From Petroclostridium sp. X23 (GTDB lineage: Bacteria; Bacillota; Clostridia; SK-Y3), in assembly GCF_030013905.1 (NCBI RefSeq), contig NZ_CP124862.1, forward strand, positions 682,001-746,000: a DNA stretch of 64,000 bases, written 5' to 3'. Below, piece by piece: positions 26,852-35,919 of this stretch. Each line of letters starts with the position of its first letter. Position 1 is the first letter of the stretch. Under the pieces are notes generated by a model. The model searched no databases, was not told the origin of the DNA, and worked only from the letters and a program-made list of their open reading frames with translations. The translations under genes were made by a program, and so were the position numbers.

Positions 26852-28004
26852 ACCTTTTTACCGCCTCCCTTAGCTCTTTATAGCAATCTAAAAACTCCCA
26901 AGAATGCAATCCATATCTGAAATGACCGTAGGTAGCAGTATCCGCATAAATGACATCAGTCAACCTTAACTTTTCGATAATTGCTGCAGGTCTAAGATTA
27001 AATACTTCTTGAACCGCACTACAAAGGATACTTTCAGCAACTTTGCCTGTTCCAAATGTATCAATCTCCACAGCAACTGGATCTGCTTTTCCAATCGCAT
27101 AAGAAATGGCAACCTGGCATCGTTCTGCATACCCACACCAAATAATGTTCTTTGCGATGGCTCTTGCCATATAAGCACCACTGCGATCCACTTTTGTCGG
27201 GTCTTTACCGGAAAAAGCACCACCACCGTGGGATGCAATGCCGCCGTATGTGTCCACCATTATTTTTCTTCCGGTTAACCCCGTATCAGCGGCAGGTCCA
27301 CCTTCCACAAAGCGCCCGCTTGGATTAATGAGTATCTCCGTTTCATCATCAAATGGATATTTTTCAAAGACAGGCCAAAGCACCTGAGAGATGATTTCAT
27401 TTCTTAAATCATTTAAGTCTTTATCAGCACCGTGCTGAACGGAAACAACAATGGTCTTGATTCGCTTTGGCTTATCATCTTTATACTCTACTGTAACTTG
27501 TGCCTTACCATCTGGACCGATGTTTTTAATAACACCGCTCTTCATAACTTTATCCAGCTTTTCACAGATAGCATGAGATAGAATAAGGGGTAACGGCAAC
27601 TTCTCACTTGTTTCATTGGTGGCATAACCATAAACTGTTCCTTGATCTCCTGCACCTAGCATGGAATACCAGGAAGTATCGCCTTCACGGGATTCCAAGG
27701 CTCTATCAACACCACCTGCGATATCTTTGCTTTGCTGATGAACATGGACAAACACGAGAAACTTTCTTGGATTGTAGCCTACATCAGCCAGTACATTACG
27801 AACTACTCGTTTGATATCAATTTTCTTTGAACAGGTAATCTCACCGGCAACAATGATACGTCCTTTGGTTGCCAACACCTCGCAGGCCACACGAGAGGAT
27901 TTATCTTTTCTCAAACACGCATCTAAGATGCTGTCAGAGATTAGGTCACACAATTTATCGGGATGACCTTTACATACACTTTCACAAGTTCTATATTTTT
28001 CCAT
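26841..28004 (-). CDS. metK: S-adenosylmethionine synthetase, phage-borne
   Basis: A protein of 387 residues from the ATG at 28004 (MEKYRTCESVCKGHPDKLCD), which has AAAGGA at good spacing. All family hallmarks are present: GHPDKLCDLISDSILDA, the hexapeptide GAGDQG near 120, NPSGRFVEGGPAADTGLTGRKI and GGGAFSGKDPTKVDRSGAYMAR. It makes S-adenosylmethionine from ATP and methionine. Placed directly before two DNA methyltransferase genes, it should raise the methyl donor supply while phage DNA is modified. The gene overlaps the end of the small terminase gene. Confidence 0.95.
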   Translation of the reverse strand: MEKYRTCESVCKGHPDKLCDLISDSILDACLRKDKSSRVACEVLATKGRIIVAGEITCSKKIDIKRVVRNVLADVGYNPRKFLVFVHVHQQSKDIAGGVDRALESREGDTSWYSMLGAGDQGTVYGYATNETSEKLPLPLILSHAICEKLDKVMKSGVIKNIGPDGKAQVTVEYKDDKPKRIKTIVVSVQHGADKDLNDLRNEIISQVLWPVFEKYPFDDETEILINPSGRFVEGGPAADTGLTGRKIMVDTYGGIASHGGGAFSGKDPTKVDRSGAYMARAIAKNIIWCGYAERCQVAISYAIGKADPVAVEIDTFGTGKVAESILCSAVQEVFNLRPAAIIEKLRLTDVIYADTATYGHFRYGLHSWEFLDCYKELREAVKRYVD

Positions 28005-28006
28005 TA

Positions 28007-28546
28007 TCATTTTCCTTTCCTAGCAGATAGTAACCGCTCCATTAGATCATCTTGTGGACTTCTGCCGCCAAACTCTACAGAGCAGTTTTCTTTTACAATC
28101 TGGTATATCTGATACCAACACTGATTTACTTGTTTCATGTATTCACGGCTCATAGCAACATACGGTGATGCTATGGCTGCTGATGTAGTAGGATGCTTTG
28201 CAAGAAATCCATATTCTGAAATACACTCCTCGCACTGAATCCAACGAGAAACACTCATGGCATATTGCTCGATCAGCTGGTTGTTTACTAACATTTCGCA
28301 GCTACGATCCTTTAACCATTTATAGGTTTCTATATAAATATCTTCTGCACAGAGGTCTTTACCGTTTTTCTGAGCTGCCTTTAGATAATCTTTTACAGCA
28401 GGAACATCCGTGCCTTCCATTTCTGCTGGCTCCGGCAGTACCCCCGCCCCGTTTAATCTGCCATCAGCAATTTTGTCTGTTAGAGCTTTTGATTTTCTTC
28501 CTGCGCCAACACGCTGGCCGCCTCTTGCTGTACCGTCCTTTGCCAT
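28007..28546 (-). CDS. Terminase small subunit (P27 family)
   Basis: A protein of 179 residues. The start MAKDGTARGGQRVGAGRKSKALTDKIADGRLNGAGVLPEPAEMEGTDVP is typical of P27-type small terminases, with a basic N-terminal tail. The core (DYLKAAQKNGKDLCAEDIYIETYKWLKDRSC...LIEQYAMSVSRWIQCEECISEYG) is helical, and KHPTTSAAIASPYVAMSREYMKQVNQCWYQIYQIV is the family's C-terminal part. It recognises the packaging site on phage DNA. Unusually, six to eight genes separate it from the large subunit. Confidence 0.88.
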   Translation of the reverse strand: MAKDGTARGGQRVGAGRKSKALTDKIADGRLNGAGVLPEPAEMEGTDVPAVKDYLKAAQKNGKDLCAEDIYIETYKWLKDRSCEMLVNNQLIEQYAMSVSRWIQCEECISEYGFLAKHPTTSAAIASPYVAMSREYMKQVNQCWYQIYQIVKENCSVEFGGRSPQDDLMERLLSARKGK

Positions 28547-28663
28547 TTTTCCACCTCACTTTTCTAAAAGTCTTTAATACCCCCTTTGATTTCTGATTTT
28601 TACACGCAAGACCCCAGGCCGTTGTCCGCTATAAAAGGTGTAGAGATTTGACCCGCCCCTGGC

Positions 28664-29026
28664 TCACTTACGAATCTGTCTATCACCAAGTTCTAAATGT
28701 ATCTTGTTGTGGCAGGACTTACATAAAGACATCAAATTACTTTTGTCATGCGTACCGCCTAAAGAAATGGGGAGGATGTGATGTACTTCTTCAGCTGAGG
28801 TAAGCCGTCCGTTTTCCTCGCACATCTCACACAAAGGATGTTCCCTGGCATATCTGTCACGGATTCTCTTCCAGGCTCTACCGTACTTTTTATTGACATC
28901 CGGTGAACGTTCAAATTTATCGTAGCGCCTGCGCTCTACTACTCTATGTTCCTCACAGTACCTTCCATCGGTTAGGTTAGGACAACCTGGGGTACTGCAC
29001 GGTCGCTTTGGTCTTTTGGGCATCAT
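28664..29026 (-). CDS. HNH endonuclease (packaging-associated)
   Basis: About 120 residues; start at 29026 or 29023 (MPKRPKRPCSTPGCPN) after GCGAGGTG. A Zn-binding segment (CSTPGCPNLTDGRYCEEH) precedes the HNH core: HPLCEMCEENGRLTSAEEVHHILPISLGGTHDKSNLMSLCKSCHNKIH, with CxxC pairs, a double His and Asn. In HK97-type phages an HNH protein next to the terminase genes assists DNA cleavage in packaging. Its place immediately before the small terminase supports this role rather than homing. Confidence 0.92.
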   Translation of the reverse strand: MMPKRPKRPCSTPGCPNLTDGRYCEEHRVVERRRYDKFERSPDVNKKYGRAWKRIRDRYAREHPLCEMCEENGRLTSAEEVHHILPISLGGTHDKSNLMSLCKSCHNKIHLELGDRQIRK

Positions 29027-29049
29027 TTCACCTCGCTTTCCGGGCATAG

Positions 29050-29081
29050 AAAAAGCCCTGCGAGGAATTCCCACAAGGCTT
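29050..29081 (-). terminator. Terminator between the DUF1492 regulator and HNH genes
   Basis: On the minus strand AAGCCTTG and CAGGGCTT form an eight-pair stem with a 13-base loop, followed by TTTTTC. It separates the replication/regulator transcript from the late packaging genes. A late promoter should therefore lie between here and the HNH ribosome site, or the site must be anti-terminated. Confidence 0.78.
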
Positions 29082-29164
29082 GGTAAATATTCTATTTTGC
29101 TGATTATATACTAACACAAATGCAATAGTGGTATCTTGTTGCAAAGTGTTGCAAGTTGTGCAAG

Positions 29165-29590
29165 CTATATTTTAATAGGATCTTTAGGAAGAGTTACATG
29201 GTTAAGAGCTGCATTATGCCATCTGTAGACTGTTGTTCTATCGGCATTAAGTTCATCGCCAATTTGCTCCCAGGTTAGGTTATGAACATACCGATACCGT
29301 AATACCATGCGCTCATCAGTGTCTGGAACTTCGTTTATAACACGCCTTATCTGCTCCTTGAGTGCTACAAGATTATCTACTTCCGTGTTTATTTTTCTTT
29401 CCAAATCCATAATCCGCTCCAAACACCTTACAAACCTGGCATCGGCATTTTGTGAGGTTTGAACTTTTTCATCCCAACTTGGTGATGATACACTTGTTGC
29501 CATTTCTCTTAAGGATTCCATTTCTTCGATGTCTGATTGTATTCTTTTATCAAGCCTGTAAGCTTGGTGTAAATATTCCTTTACTTTCAT
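29165..29590 (-). CDS. DUF1492/sigma-like late transcription regulator
   Basis: A protein of 141 residues. The N-terminal two thirds are coiled coil (YRLDKRIQSDIEEMESLREM; IMDLERKINTEVDNLVALKEQIRRVINEV). The end is a sigma-70 region 4-like helix-turn-helix (DERMVLRYRYVHNLTWEQIGDELNADRTTVYRWHNAALNHV). DUF1492 proteins of this type sit just before terminase genes and are thought to switch on late genes, much like ArpU/RinA. The terminator downstream fits a regulator at the end of the early/middle transcript. Confidence 0.85.
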   Translation of the reverse strand: MKVKEYLHQAYRLDKRIQSDIEEMESLREMATSVSSPSWDEKVQTSQNADARFVRCLERIMDLERKINTEVDNLVALKEQIRRVINEVPDTDERMVLRYRYVHNLTWEQIGDELNADRTTVYRWHNAALNHVTLPKDPIKI

Positions 29591-29811
29591 ATCTCTCTTA
29601 CCTCCGATTTTAATTTTTTGATTAGGATGTTCCCATCAACAGAGGTAAGTTCTCTATACCAATCAGAGCGGAAGAACCTCTCCACCTCGTTTTTCATTAT
29701 TTTAGCCGGCTCATAGTTTGGACGCTTTTTAAGTTTCTTTAACGCAGACCTATAATCCTTAACTGCCATTAAAATGATAGCATTGGCTAAGTTTTCATAA
29801 GGTGTGGTCAT
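29587..29811 (-). CDS. Small conserved phage protein
   Basis: A protein of 74 residues (MTTPYENLANAIILMAVKDYRSALKKLKKRPNYEPAKIMKNEVERFFRSDWYRELTSVDG). Relatives occur between the phage SNF2 helicase and DUF1492 genes. Its helical, basic make-up with the FFRSDWY motif is conserved, but no function is known. ATGA-type overlaps join it to both neighbours, showing translational coupling. Confidence 0.8.
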   Translation of the reverse strand: MTTPYENLANAIILMAVKDYRSALKKLKKRPNYEPAKIMKNEVERFFRSDWYRELTSVDGNILIKKLKSEVREI

Positions 29812-31172
29812 CGCATCACCTCCAACTTTGCCTTTACAGCATCAATAAGAGAGGCTTGTGTTTCTTCTTTTTTTGTAAGAGCAGTCATTACATCTTCATC
29901 AATAGTACCCTTGGTAATTATGTGATGGATAATAACTGTCTCATTTTGACCTTGCCTGTAAAGTCTGGCATTGGTTTGCTGATATAATTCTAAAGACCAG
30001 GTAAGTCCGAACCAAATAAGTGTCGAACCACCGCTTTGAAGATTAAGACCATGTCCTGCACTTGCTGGATGGATCACAGCGATAGGGATATTTCCGTCGT
30101 TCCAATCTTCAATATCCTTCGATGCTTTTATTTGCCTCACCGAAAATCTATTCTTAATTCTCTCTAAATCGTGTTTGAACCAATATGCAACAAGGACAGG
30201 TTTGCCATTTGCGCCTTCAATTAAATCTTCCAGTGCATCAAGTTTTTTGTCATGGATGATATGTGTCTTGTTTTCACTATCATAGACAGCACCGTTTGCC
30301 ATCTGTAGAAGTTTTCCTGAAAGCACAGCAGCATTAACTGCATCAATCTCCTCATCACCTAATTTCGTGACCATATCATTTTTAAATTTAGAGTATATGT
30401 TCCATTCTTTTTCATTCAGATAAACAGACACTTCATTTACGATGCATTCAGGCATTTTAAGATAGTCTATGGATTTCATGGAAATCGTAATATCAGATAT
30501 CTGCTTATAAATTTTGTCCTCAGCACCAGGCAGTGGTTTATATGAAAATATAACCTGTGCATTACGTTTATCCGGAGTGAAGTAAGTATTGCGGTAGTGA
30601 GTGATATATCTGCCAAGTCTTTGACCTAAGTCTAGAATGCGAAACTCTGCCCATAAGTCCATTAAGCCATTACTCGATGGAGTTCCTGTAAGACCTACAA
30701 TTCTATTAACAGATGGTCTTACTTTTAGCAGACTTTTAAACCGCTTTGCTCCATAGGATTTAAATGATGACAACTCATCAATGACCACCATATCAAAATC
30801 AAAGGGAATGCCGCTTTTGTTAACAAGCCAATCTACATTTTCACGATTGATGATATACATTGTTGATCTTGTCATAAGAGCATCGATTCTTTCTCTTTCT
30901 GTTCCAACGGCTACAGAATAGGATAGACCTTTCAGATGCTCCCACTTTTTAATTTCAGAAGGCCAAACCATAGTTACTCTTAAAGGAGCAACAACAAGTA
31001 TTCTTCCAACTTCAAACTTATCAAGAGCAAGATCATATATCGCTGTAAGAGAAATAATTGTTTTTCCTAAACCGCAATCTAAAAAAACGGCTGATACTGG
31101 TTTATTTTTGATAAAATCAATACAGTATGTTTGATAATGATGTAACTTACTTCGATTTAATAAACTTTCCAT
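29808..31172 (-). CDS. SNF2-family DEAD-like helicase
   Basis: About 454 residues from the ATG at 31172 (MESLLNRSKLHHYQ). Motif I FLDCGLGKTIIS lies near 35-47, motif II VVIDELSSF (a DEAx-type box) near 130, motif III LTGTPSSNGLMDLWAEF, and the C-terminal lobe has LIWFGLTWSLELYQQTNARLYRQGQ (motifs V-VI). It is an ATP-dependent DNA translocase of phage replication or repair. The gene overlaps the HNH gene before it by 26 bases, which suggests that the HNH gene was inserted between the VRR-NUC and SNF2 genes that normally adjoin. Confidence 0.93.
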   Translation of the reverse strand: MESLLNRSKLHHYQTYCIDFIKNKPVSAVFLDCGLGKTIISLTAIYDLALDKFEVGRILVVAPLRVTMVWPSEIKKWEHLKGLSYSVAVGTERERIDALMTRSTMYIINRENVDWLVNKSGIPFDFDMVVIDELSSFKSYGAKRFKSLLKVRPSVNRIVGLTGTPSSNGLMDLWAEFRILDLGQRLGRYITHYRNTYFTPDKRNAQVIFSYKPLPGAEDKIYKQISDITISMKSIDYLKMPECIVNEVSVYLNEKEWNIYSKFKNDMVTKLGDEEIDAVNAAVLSGKLLQMANGAVYDSENKTHIIHDKKLDALEDLIEGANGKPVLVAYWFKHDLERIKNRFSVRQIKASKDIEDWNDGNIPIAVIHPASAGHGLNLQSGGSTLIWFGLTWSLELYQQTNARLYRQGQNETVIIHHIITKGTIDEDVMTALTKKEETQASLIDAVKAKLEVMR

Positions 31173-31740
31173 AGTTGTCACGCTCCTTTTTTGCCGCATG
31201 AATTTTTGAATGCTCTGATTTGCTGAGAACTACCAAATTTTCAATGCGATTATTATGATGATTAAAATCAATATGATGAACTTCTTCATCCATAGTTAAT
31301 ACTCGCCCTAAAGTCTCTTCCATAATTCTTCTATGAATAGGAACACCTTCAACAAGTGGACTATAGCCACAAACTCCTGTCCATCGCTTAAAGTTTTGTC
31401 CACATTCTGGTCTGCAAAAATTACGGTTTGATCGATTAACATCAGATCGTTTTTTCTCAAATTTTTTATCACACCAGTCACACCTTACCGTCATGCGTTT
31501 TGTTTTATATTTGTTGGCACATCCTGTTGAACAGAAGAAGTGGGTATTTCGTTTCTTGTGATGCCCCAGGTATTCAAATTCACTACCACAATAATCACAA
31601 ATTTTTAACCTTTTTAATCTGAATCGTTCTGCATTTGCTTTTCCTAAGCATATTCTTGAACAATAGTTGTGCTCTTTTACAGTTGAAGGCTTTCTTTTGA
31701 TTGTTTTCCCACACCAATCACAGTTGATTTTCAATGGCAT
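31147..31740 (-). CDS. HNH homing endonuclease with zinc-ribbon repeats
   Basis: About 197 residues from the ATG at 31740 (MPLKINCDWCGK), preceded by GGAGGG. Three related zinc-finger units lie in a row: CDWCGKTI..NYCSRIC, CDYCGSEF..FFCSTGC and CDWCDKKF..NFCRPEC. The C-terminal HNH core is DEEVHHIDFNHHNNRIENLVVLSKSEHSKIHA. The zinc units should bind DNA and the HNH domain nick or cut it. It overlaps genes on both sides, as expected for a mobile homing gene. Confidence 0.92.
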   Translation of the reverse strand: MPLKINCDWCGKTIKRKPSTVKEHNYCSRICLGKANAERFRLKRLKICDYCGSEFEYLGHHKKRNTHFFCSTGCANKYKTKRMTVRCDWCDKKFEKKRSDVNRSNRNFCRPECGQNFKRWTGVCGYSPLVEGVPIHRRIMEETLGRVLTMDEEVHHIDFNHHNNRIENLVVLSKSEHSKIHAAKKERDNYGKFIKSK

Positions 31741-32002
31741 ACAGTATCCCTCCAATCTGCCCTACACTGTCCAAGCAATAAACCGAAAAACCTAATGCCT
31801 CCAGTTGTTTCTTTCTTTTTTCTTGTATAGGGCGCATCTTTTTTCCCGTTGCTTTGCACTCAACAAATGCCATTTTCCCCATAGGAAGTAGTACAATGCG
31901 GTCTGGCACACCATCAACTCCAGGACTTACAAACTTTAGTGCAATACCTCCCATGTCTTTAACTGCTGCTACAAGTTTTTTCTCTATATATTTTTCAGTC
32001 AT
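31718..32002 (-). CDS. VRR-NUC domain nuclease
   Basis: A protein of 94 residues, the minimal phage form of the VRR-NUC (virus-type replication-repair nuclease) domain. The catalytic PD-(D/E)XK pattern is read as GVDGVPDRIVLLPMGKMAFVECKATGKK (Asp, then E-x-K), and VSPGVDG and RKKQLEALGFSVYCLDSVGQI complete the fold. Family members resolve branched DNA and usually sit between the phage VapE-type protein and the SNF2 helicase, as here. Confidence 0.93.
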   Translation of the reverse strand: MTEKYIEKKLVAAVKDMGGIALKFVSPGVDGVPDRIVLLPMGKMAFVECKATGKKMRPIQEKRKKQLEALGFSVYCLDSVGQIGGILYAIENQL

Positions 32003-32159
32003 TTTTTCCTCCCATCTGACACAAGAAACACAAAATCACAACCATTCCCCTATATTTACTAACGCGCGTATACGCTCACAGTTATTTTCTATCTACTTTT
32101 AAGAAAAAGCATTTTGAATATAAGGTAAAAAGTTGTGTTGTGTCGCATTCTTGTGTTCT

Positions 32160-34508
32160 CTATCCACCATAATGATATAGTCGCTGCCTACCATAAATCG
32201 GCAAACGCTTAATACTACTGGTTCGTTCCCAACCGGCAATCTGAGACATAAGTGCTGCAATCTGATAACTGTCGGTAGTCTTTAATTCTGGGAGACTACG
32301 ATTAAAGCATTCACACCAAATTTCCGCATTGCTTACAGATGTTCGTGCAACAGTACCTGTATGCTTGGCTCCACCAAATTCGCTACCGCTTAGGTAATTC
32401 CTACGGGCAAATAAGTCCATACTATCCCAATCATCTGGAAGTAGAGTATTTAGGTATTCTTCAACCATGCCAACACGCTCATCAGCCTCCATCGCACCTT
32501 TCTGTGCTTTTTCAGCCTCCTCTAAAACATCACCCTCGAGGTACAGTTTTTCACCCGATTTCCATATTTCTTTAGCTTCGGCCCAGAACTGCTGCCTATA
32601 TGCTTCAGTAAAATTCCAGGTCTTCTTCTGCTTTTTCTGATGTACCTTAATAATCCAAAAGCGGCGGTTTCCTGTGATGTCACGTAAATATCCTCGCTCT
32701 CCATTTACCGTTGCAATGACGATGCACTGTCTAGGATGACTTTCTACAACTCTTCCATAGGACGGTCTGTATTTATCATCTGATGTAGAGAGGAACGCTT
32801 TTACTTTTTCAATATCAGCTTTCTTCATTCCAGCAAGTTCACCGATTTCAACCACCCAGAATCCCTGCAGTTTTTCAGCACCAGACTTATCATCCATATC
32901 AGTAAGAGATAATGTTTCAGAGTAGAATTCTGCTGTTACAAGGTCTTTAATGATGGTGCTTTTCCCAATACCCTGATCACCATCAAGCACAGGAACACAG
33001 TCAAACTTAATTCCAGGAACATATATACGTGCAACAGCCGCTACAAAGGTCTTTCTGGTCACTGTGCGTATATACTCGGTATCATCTGCCTGGAGATATT
33101 TGATAAAAATATCTTCTACACGTTTTACTCCATCCCACGCAGGAAGGGAATCAAGATAATCCCTTATAGGATGGAATCTTCTATCATCAGCAACCTTAGT
33201 AAATGCAACATCGTGGTTTCTGCTTGAGAACGGAAGGTAGCGAATATCCATAATGGACTTAAGCTGGGCTGTGTCGGCATCTCTCCAAAATACGTTACCT
33301 TCTGGTCTTTCCCATGGTAGTGATCCCGTGACCTGGATACGGTTCGACAGCTCGTTATATGCAAAGTTCTTGAAATCGGGGTCATGATTAAGAATAAGGT
33401 TTAAGTTGTATACGCTGTTTTCGAGCACTTGACTTCGAGGCTGATACCTAAGTCTTGACTTCCAATCATCTCCACTGTCAGTGAAATCCACTTCAGCTTC
33501 TGCAAGTTTTTCATTGGTAGCAAAGACTTTTACCTCATCAATTTTCATGACAAAATCACACATATTCTTAAAGGACTTCTTCGCATCGTCATCACCAAAC
33601 TTATGGATACGAACGATATCAAAGGCATTACATAATTTAAGGTATGCCGGGTCCTTGGCATGATGGCTATACACGAACTTGCCACCTTCTTTGATTTCAA
33701 CTCCGGCCATACTGCTTGACTCTATAAAATGGTAGCGGTCCTCATTTTCTGTAGGCTCGTAGACGTCTGATAAAAATGCATCGATTGCTTTTGTAACAGG
33801 GAAATAAACTCTATTGAAAAGACCCACAACACCCTCCTTTTCAAGAGGGTCCTGTACCTTCTCATGCGAAACTGTATTTGCCTTGCTCTCCCTAGATGAA
33901 GTCGGAAGTCTTGTAGGATCAGTCCATTCGGGATGGGCTATTAAAATATCATCTGGATTAAGCCAAGTTTTGTCTACTTCCTTATATACAAATTTTCCGT
34001 TAGATGGAGTGCTTGGCCAGTACATCAGCTGGTTTGGTAGATAGGAGCATTCATCGAAATAATCCATGCCAAGCATCTGTGCTAAATATCTTGAAACTGC
34101 TACAAATTCCTCTGAGGTTACATCTCTTGTTAGGGGAAAAATAAGACGCACCCGTGGATTTTCTTCTGTGCTACTATGGGTTGAATAAAGAACAGAGGTA
34201 TATGCAGCATTGGATTCATAGTTTTCAAGAAATTCTTTAGTAATTCTGTCACCATCTAAAGCAATCATTGATCGAAGTTCCACAGTATCATTTTTTCTGC
34301 GACCACCTTTTAATACACCTGCAACAAAGCCACCATGGTCTTTTGCATTATCCTTTTGACCTTTACTGAACTTGGCGTATTCTTCAGCTGATTCCGTGGT
34401 TCTGATTGGAGTCTTCAATCTATCTTTTAGCGCATCAAATGTGATTTCTTTGTTGACCCACTTCTTTGCCTGTCGGCTGTTCCCATAGGCAATGGCTAGT
34501 TTTCTCAA
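32160..34508 (-). CDS. VapE-type replication protein (primase-like/SF3 helicase)
   Basis: A protein of 782 residues. The N-terminal 250 residues resemble an archaeo-eukaryotic primase-like region (SMIALDGDRITKEFLENYES...YTSVLYSTHSSTEENPRVRLIFPLTRD). The C-terminal half is a VirE/VapE ATPase: Walker A DGDQGIGKSTIIKDL near 515, GFWVVEIGELAGMKKADIEKVKAFLSTSDDKYRPSYGR as Walker B and linker, and VIATVNGERGYLRDITGNRRFWII as sensor. It is the phage's main initiator and helicase. No partner loader gene is seen nearby. The intergenic space on its 5' side is only 69 bases. Confidence 0.92.
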   Translation of the reverse strand: MRKLAIAYGNSRQAKKWVNKEITFDALKDRLKTPIRTTESAEEYAKFSKGQKDNAKDHGGFVAGVLKGGRRKNDTVELRSMIALDGDRITKEFLENYESNAAYTSVLYSTHSSTEENPRVRLIFPLTRDVTSEEFVAVSRYLAQMLGMDYFDECSYLPNQLMYWPSTPSNGKFVYKEVDKTWLNPDDILIAHPEWTDPTRLPTSSRESKANTVSHEKVQDPLEKEGVVGLFNRVYFPVTKAIDAFLSDVYEPTENEDRYHFIESSSMAGVEIKEGGKFVYSHHAKDPAYLKLCNAFDIVRIHKFGDDDAKKSFKNMCDFVMKIDEVKVFATNEKLAEAEVDFTDSGDDWKSRLRYQPRSQVLENSVYNLNLILNHDPDFKNFAYNELSNRIQVTGSLPWERPEGNVFWRDADTAQLKSIMDIRYLPFSSRNHDVAFTKVADDRRFHPIRDYLDSLPAWDGVKRVEDIFIKYLQADDTEYIRTVTRKTFVAAVARIYVPGIKFDCVPVLDGDQGIGKSTIIKDLVTAEFYSETLSLTDMDDKSGAEKLQGFWVVEIGELAGMKKADIEKVKAFLSTSDDKYRPSYGRVVESHPRQCIVIATVNGERGYLRDITGNRRFWIIKVHQKKQKKTWNFTEAYRQQFWAEAKEIWKSGEKLYLEGDVLEEAEKAQKGAMEADERVGMVEEYLNTLLPDDWDSMDLFARRNYLSGSEFGGAKHTGTVARTSVSNAEIWCECFNRSLPELKTTDSYQIAALMSQIAGWERTSSIKRLPIYGRQRLYHYGG

Positions 34509-34577
34509 CTTAATAACCTCCTTTCAAACGAGGTCTTTGTCCATGTTCAAATCTTGCCTGTATTGCCTTTATTTTTT

Positions 34578-35009
34578 TCATAAAGTCTCTACCTCCTCAA
34601 AATCCTTATTGAAATATCTGACCGGTTGTCTACGTTTCTTTGCCTTTTCTATTTCAATACTCATGCCTTTTGAGATAACATCACCGAGTACCCATACTTC
34701 CTGACATTTGCCCATAAGGATGATGTCCATGAAAATAGCGAGATCACGTTCTTTCTCATTACTGTCATCCATGAAAGGGAATAGAAGGTGCGGGGTCAGT
34801 GGGATACATCCACGATTGAAAGCAAATTCTGCAAACTGAGTGGCTTTTAATACATTTTCCTTAACAGCCCCGTGAAAAGGGGCGCATATATATACCAAAG
34901 GACGAAAGGCAGGTTTTGACGCTACCTTTTCCTTTTTTACTATATTGGTTAGTGCTTCATGGGGAGTAGGGTCATAGTATCCTTCAGCATTGAATTTATT
35001 TATGCTCAT
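34578..35009 (-). CDS. DUF4406-like (nucleoside deoxyribosyltransferase fold) protein
   Basis: A protein of 143 residues from the ATG at 35009 (MSINKFNAEGYYDPTPHEAL), which has GGAGG. From about 45 it shows the DUF4406 fold: RPLVYICAPFHGAVKENVLKATQFAEFAFNRGCIPLTPHLLFPFMDD, then AIFMDIILMGKCQEVWVLGDVISKGMSIEIEKAKKRRQPVRYF, an N-deoxyribosyltransferase-like Rossmann arrangement. Members are common in phage early regions, and their substrate is not known. It overlaps the zinc-ribbon gene by 14 bases. Confidence 0.85.
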   Translation of the reverse strand: MSINKFNAEGYYDPTPHEALTNIVKKEKVASKPAFRPLVYICAPFHGAVKENVLKATQFAEFAFNRGCIPLTPHLLFPFMDDSNEKERDLAIFMDIILMGKCQEVWVLGDVISKGMSIEIEKAKKRRQPVRYFNKDFEEVETL

Positions 35010-35217
35010 CACAGCTACCTCCGGCTCTAATTTTTTTACTACATTCGCTACAATATATTGCAGTACCAAATAAATCACTTTCACCATCACCTAGGATTTC
35101 TGCAATATCCACCATTACTTCAACACCACACATCGGGCAATGGCAAAATACATTCTCATCTGTTATTTCAATGGATATCTCCAAGGAATCATTCAATCTT
35201 TCTTTCACATAAAACAT
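34996..35217 (-). CDS. Small zinc-ribbon phage protein
   Basis: About 73 residues from the ATG at 35217 (MFYVKERLNDSLEISIEITDENVF), with AAGGAGG upstream. Cysteines are paired as CHCPMCGVEV and YCSECSKKI, a treble-clef or zinc-ribbon pattern. I do not recognise a named family. The place between Rha and DUF4406 in the early operon points to a regulatory or host take-over role, but this is not shown by sequence. Confidence 0.7.
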   Translation of the reverse strand: MFYVKERLNDSLEISIEITDENVFCHCPMCGVEVMVDIAEILGDGESDLFGTAIYCSECSKKIRAGGSCDEHK

Positions 35218-35231
35218 AGTTATGGACCTCC

Positions 35232-35894
35232 TTAATTTTTTTCTATCTTGGCTTTGTACCATTCCAAGTAACGCTTGCGCTGCCCATAATCTGGGACAGC
35301 TACTAACAAACCAACATCTACTTTTTGTAATGTGTCTAGCATCGTAATCTGCTCATCAGATAAGTAAGGTCGAATGCTTTTTCCTTTTGCAATTCCATTT
35401 GCTAATCTAAACTGCTTTGCCGTCATTCCAATAACGATGCGATTTAACATATCGCATTCATTACTGAAGTGGTATGGCTTTGGATTTTCATGAAGTAACT
35501 TAATGTTGTCTGTCAGCAAAGGGAACTCCTTACGAGCCGAAACAAGGGTTTTAATGAACTGCTCCATTTCATTAAAGCGTTTGATGTATAACTCTTTGAA
35601 CTTCATTGCTTTCTGCCCTGTATATCCCATAACCAACATAGTGAATCCATCACGAGTCATGGCATAAGCCTTTTGCTTTCTGTTCCAACCATCCGTGTAT
35701 GAGGTCGGCTCAAAATTGAGCTGAGCAAATTCTGTGCTTAACCCAGATTTGGGGTCAGTGATTTTAGCAATGTCACGCAGAACATTTTTATGTTCCTTCT
35801 CAAAGAACTCTGCTACAAACAAACTATCCACTCTTGCCGTATCTTTGGTGTCGGCAAACACACCATATTGATCTTTAGGTATTAATTCTCTCAT
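35232..35894 (-). CDS. Rha family phage regulatory protein
   Basis: A protein of 220 residues. Residues about 20-100 match the Rha domain: RVDSLFVAEFFEKEHKNVLRDIAKI, then FEPTSYTDGWNRKQKAYAMTRDGFTMLVMGYTGQKAMKFKELYIKRFNEME. The C-terminal part (KPYHFSNECDMLNRIVIGMTAKQFRLANGIAKGKSIRPYLSDEQITMLDTLQKVDVGLLVA) resembles the KilA-C/ORF6-type DNA-binding domain. Rha proteins regulate phage development. The start has AAGGAGG immediately downstream of leader motif copy B. Confidence 0.9.
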   Translation of the reverse strand: MRELIPKDQYGVFADTKDTARVDSLFVAEFFEKEHKNVLRDIAKITDPKSGLSTEFAQLNFEPTSYTDGWNRKQKAYAMTRDGFTMLVMGYTGQKAMKFKELYIKRFNEMEQFIKTLVSARKEFPLLTDNIKLLHENPKPYHFSNECDMLNRIVIGMTAKQFRLANGIAKGKSIRPYLSDEQITMLDTLQKVDVGLLVAVPDYGQRKRYLEWYKAKIEKN

Positions 35895-35919
35895 CAGAAT
35901 TACCTCCTTAAATTTTTTT

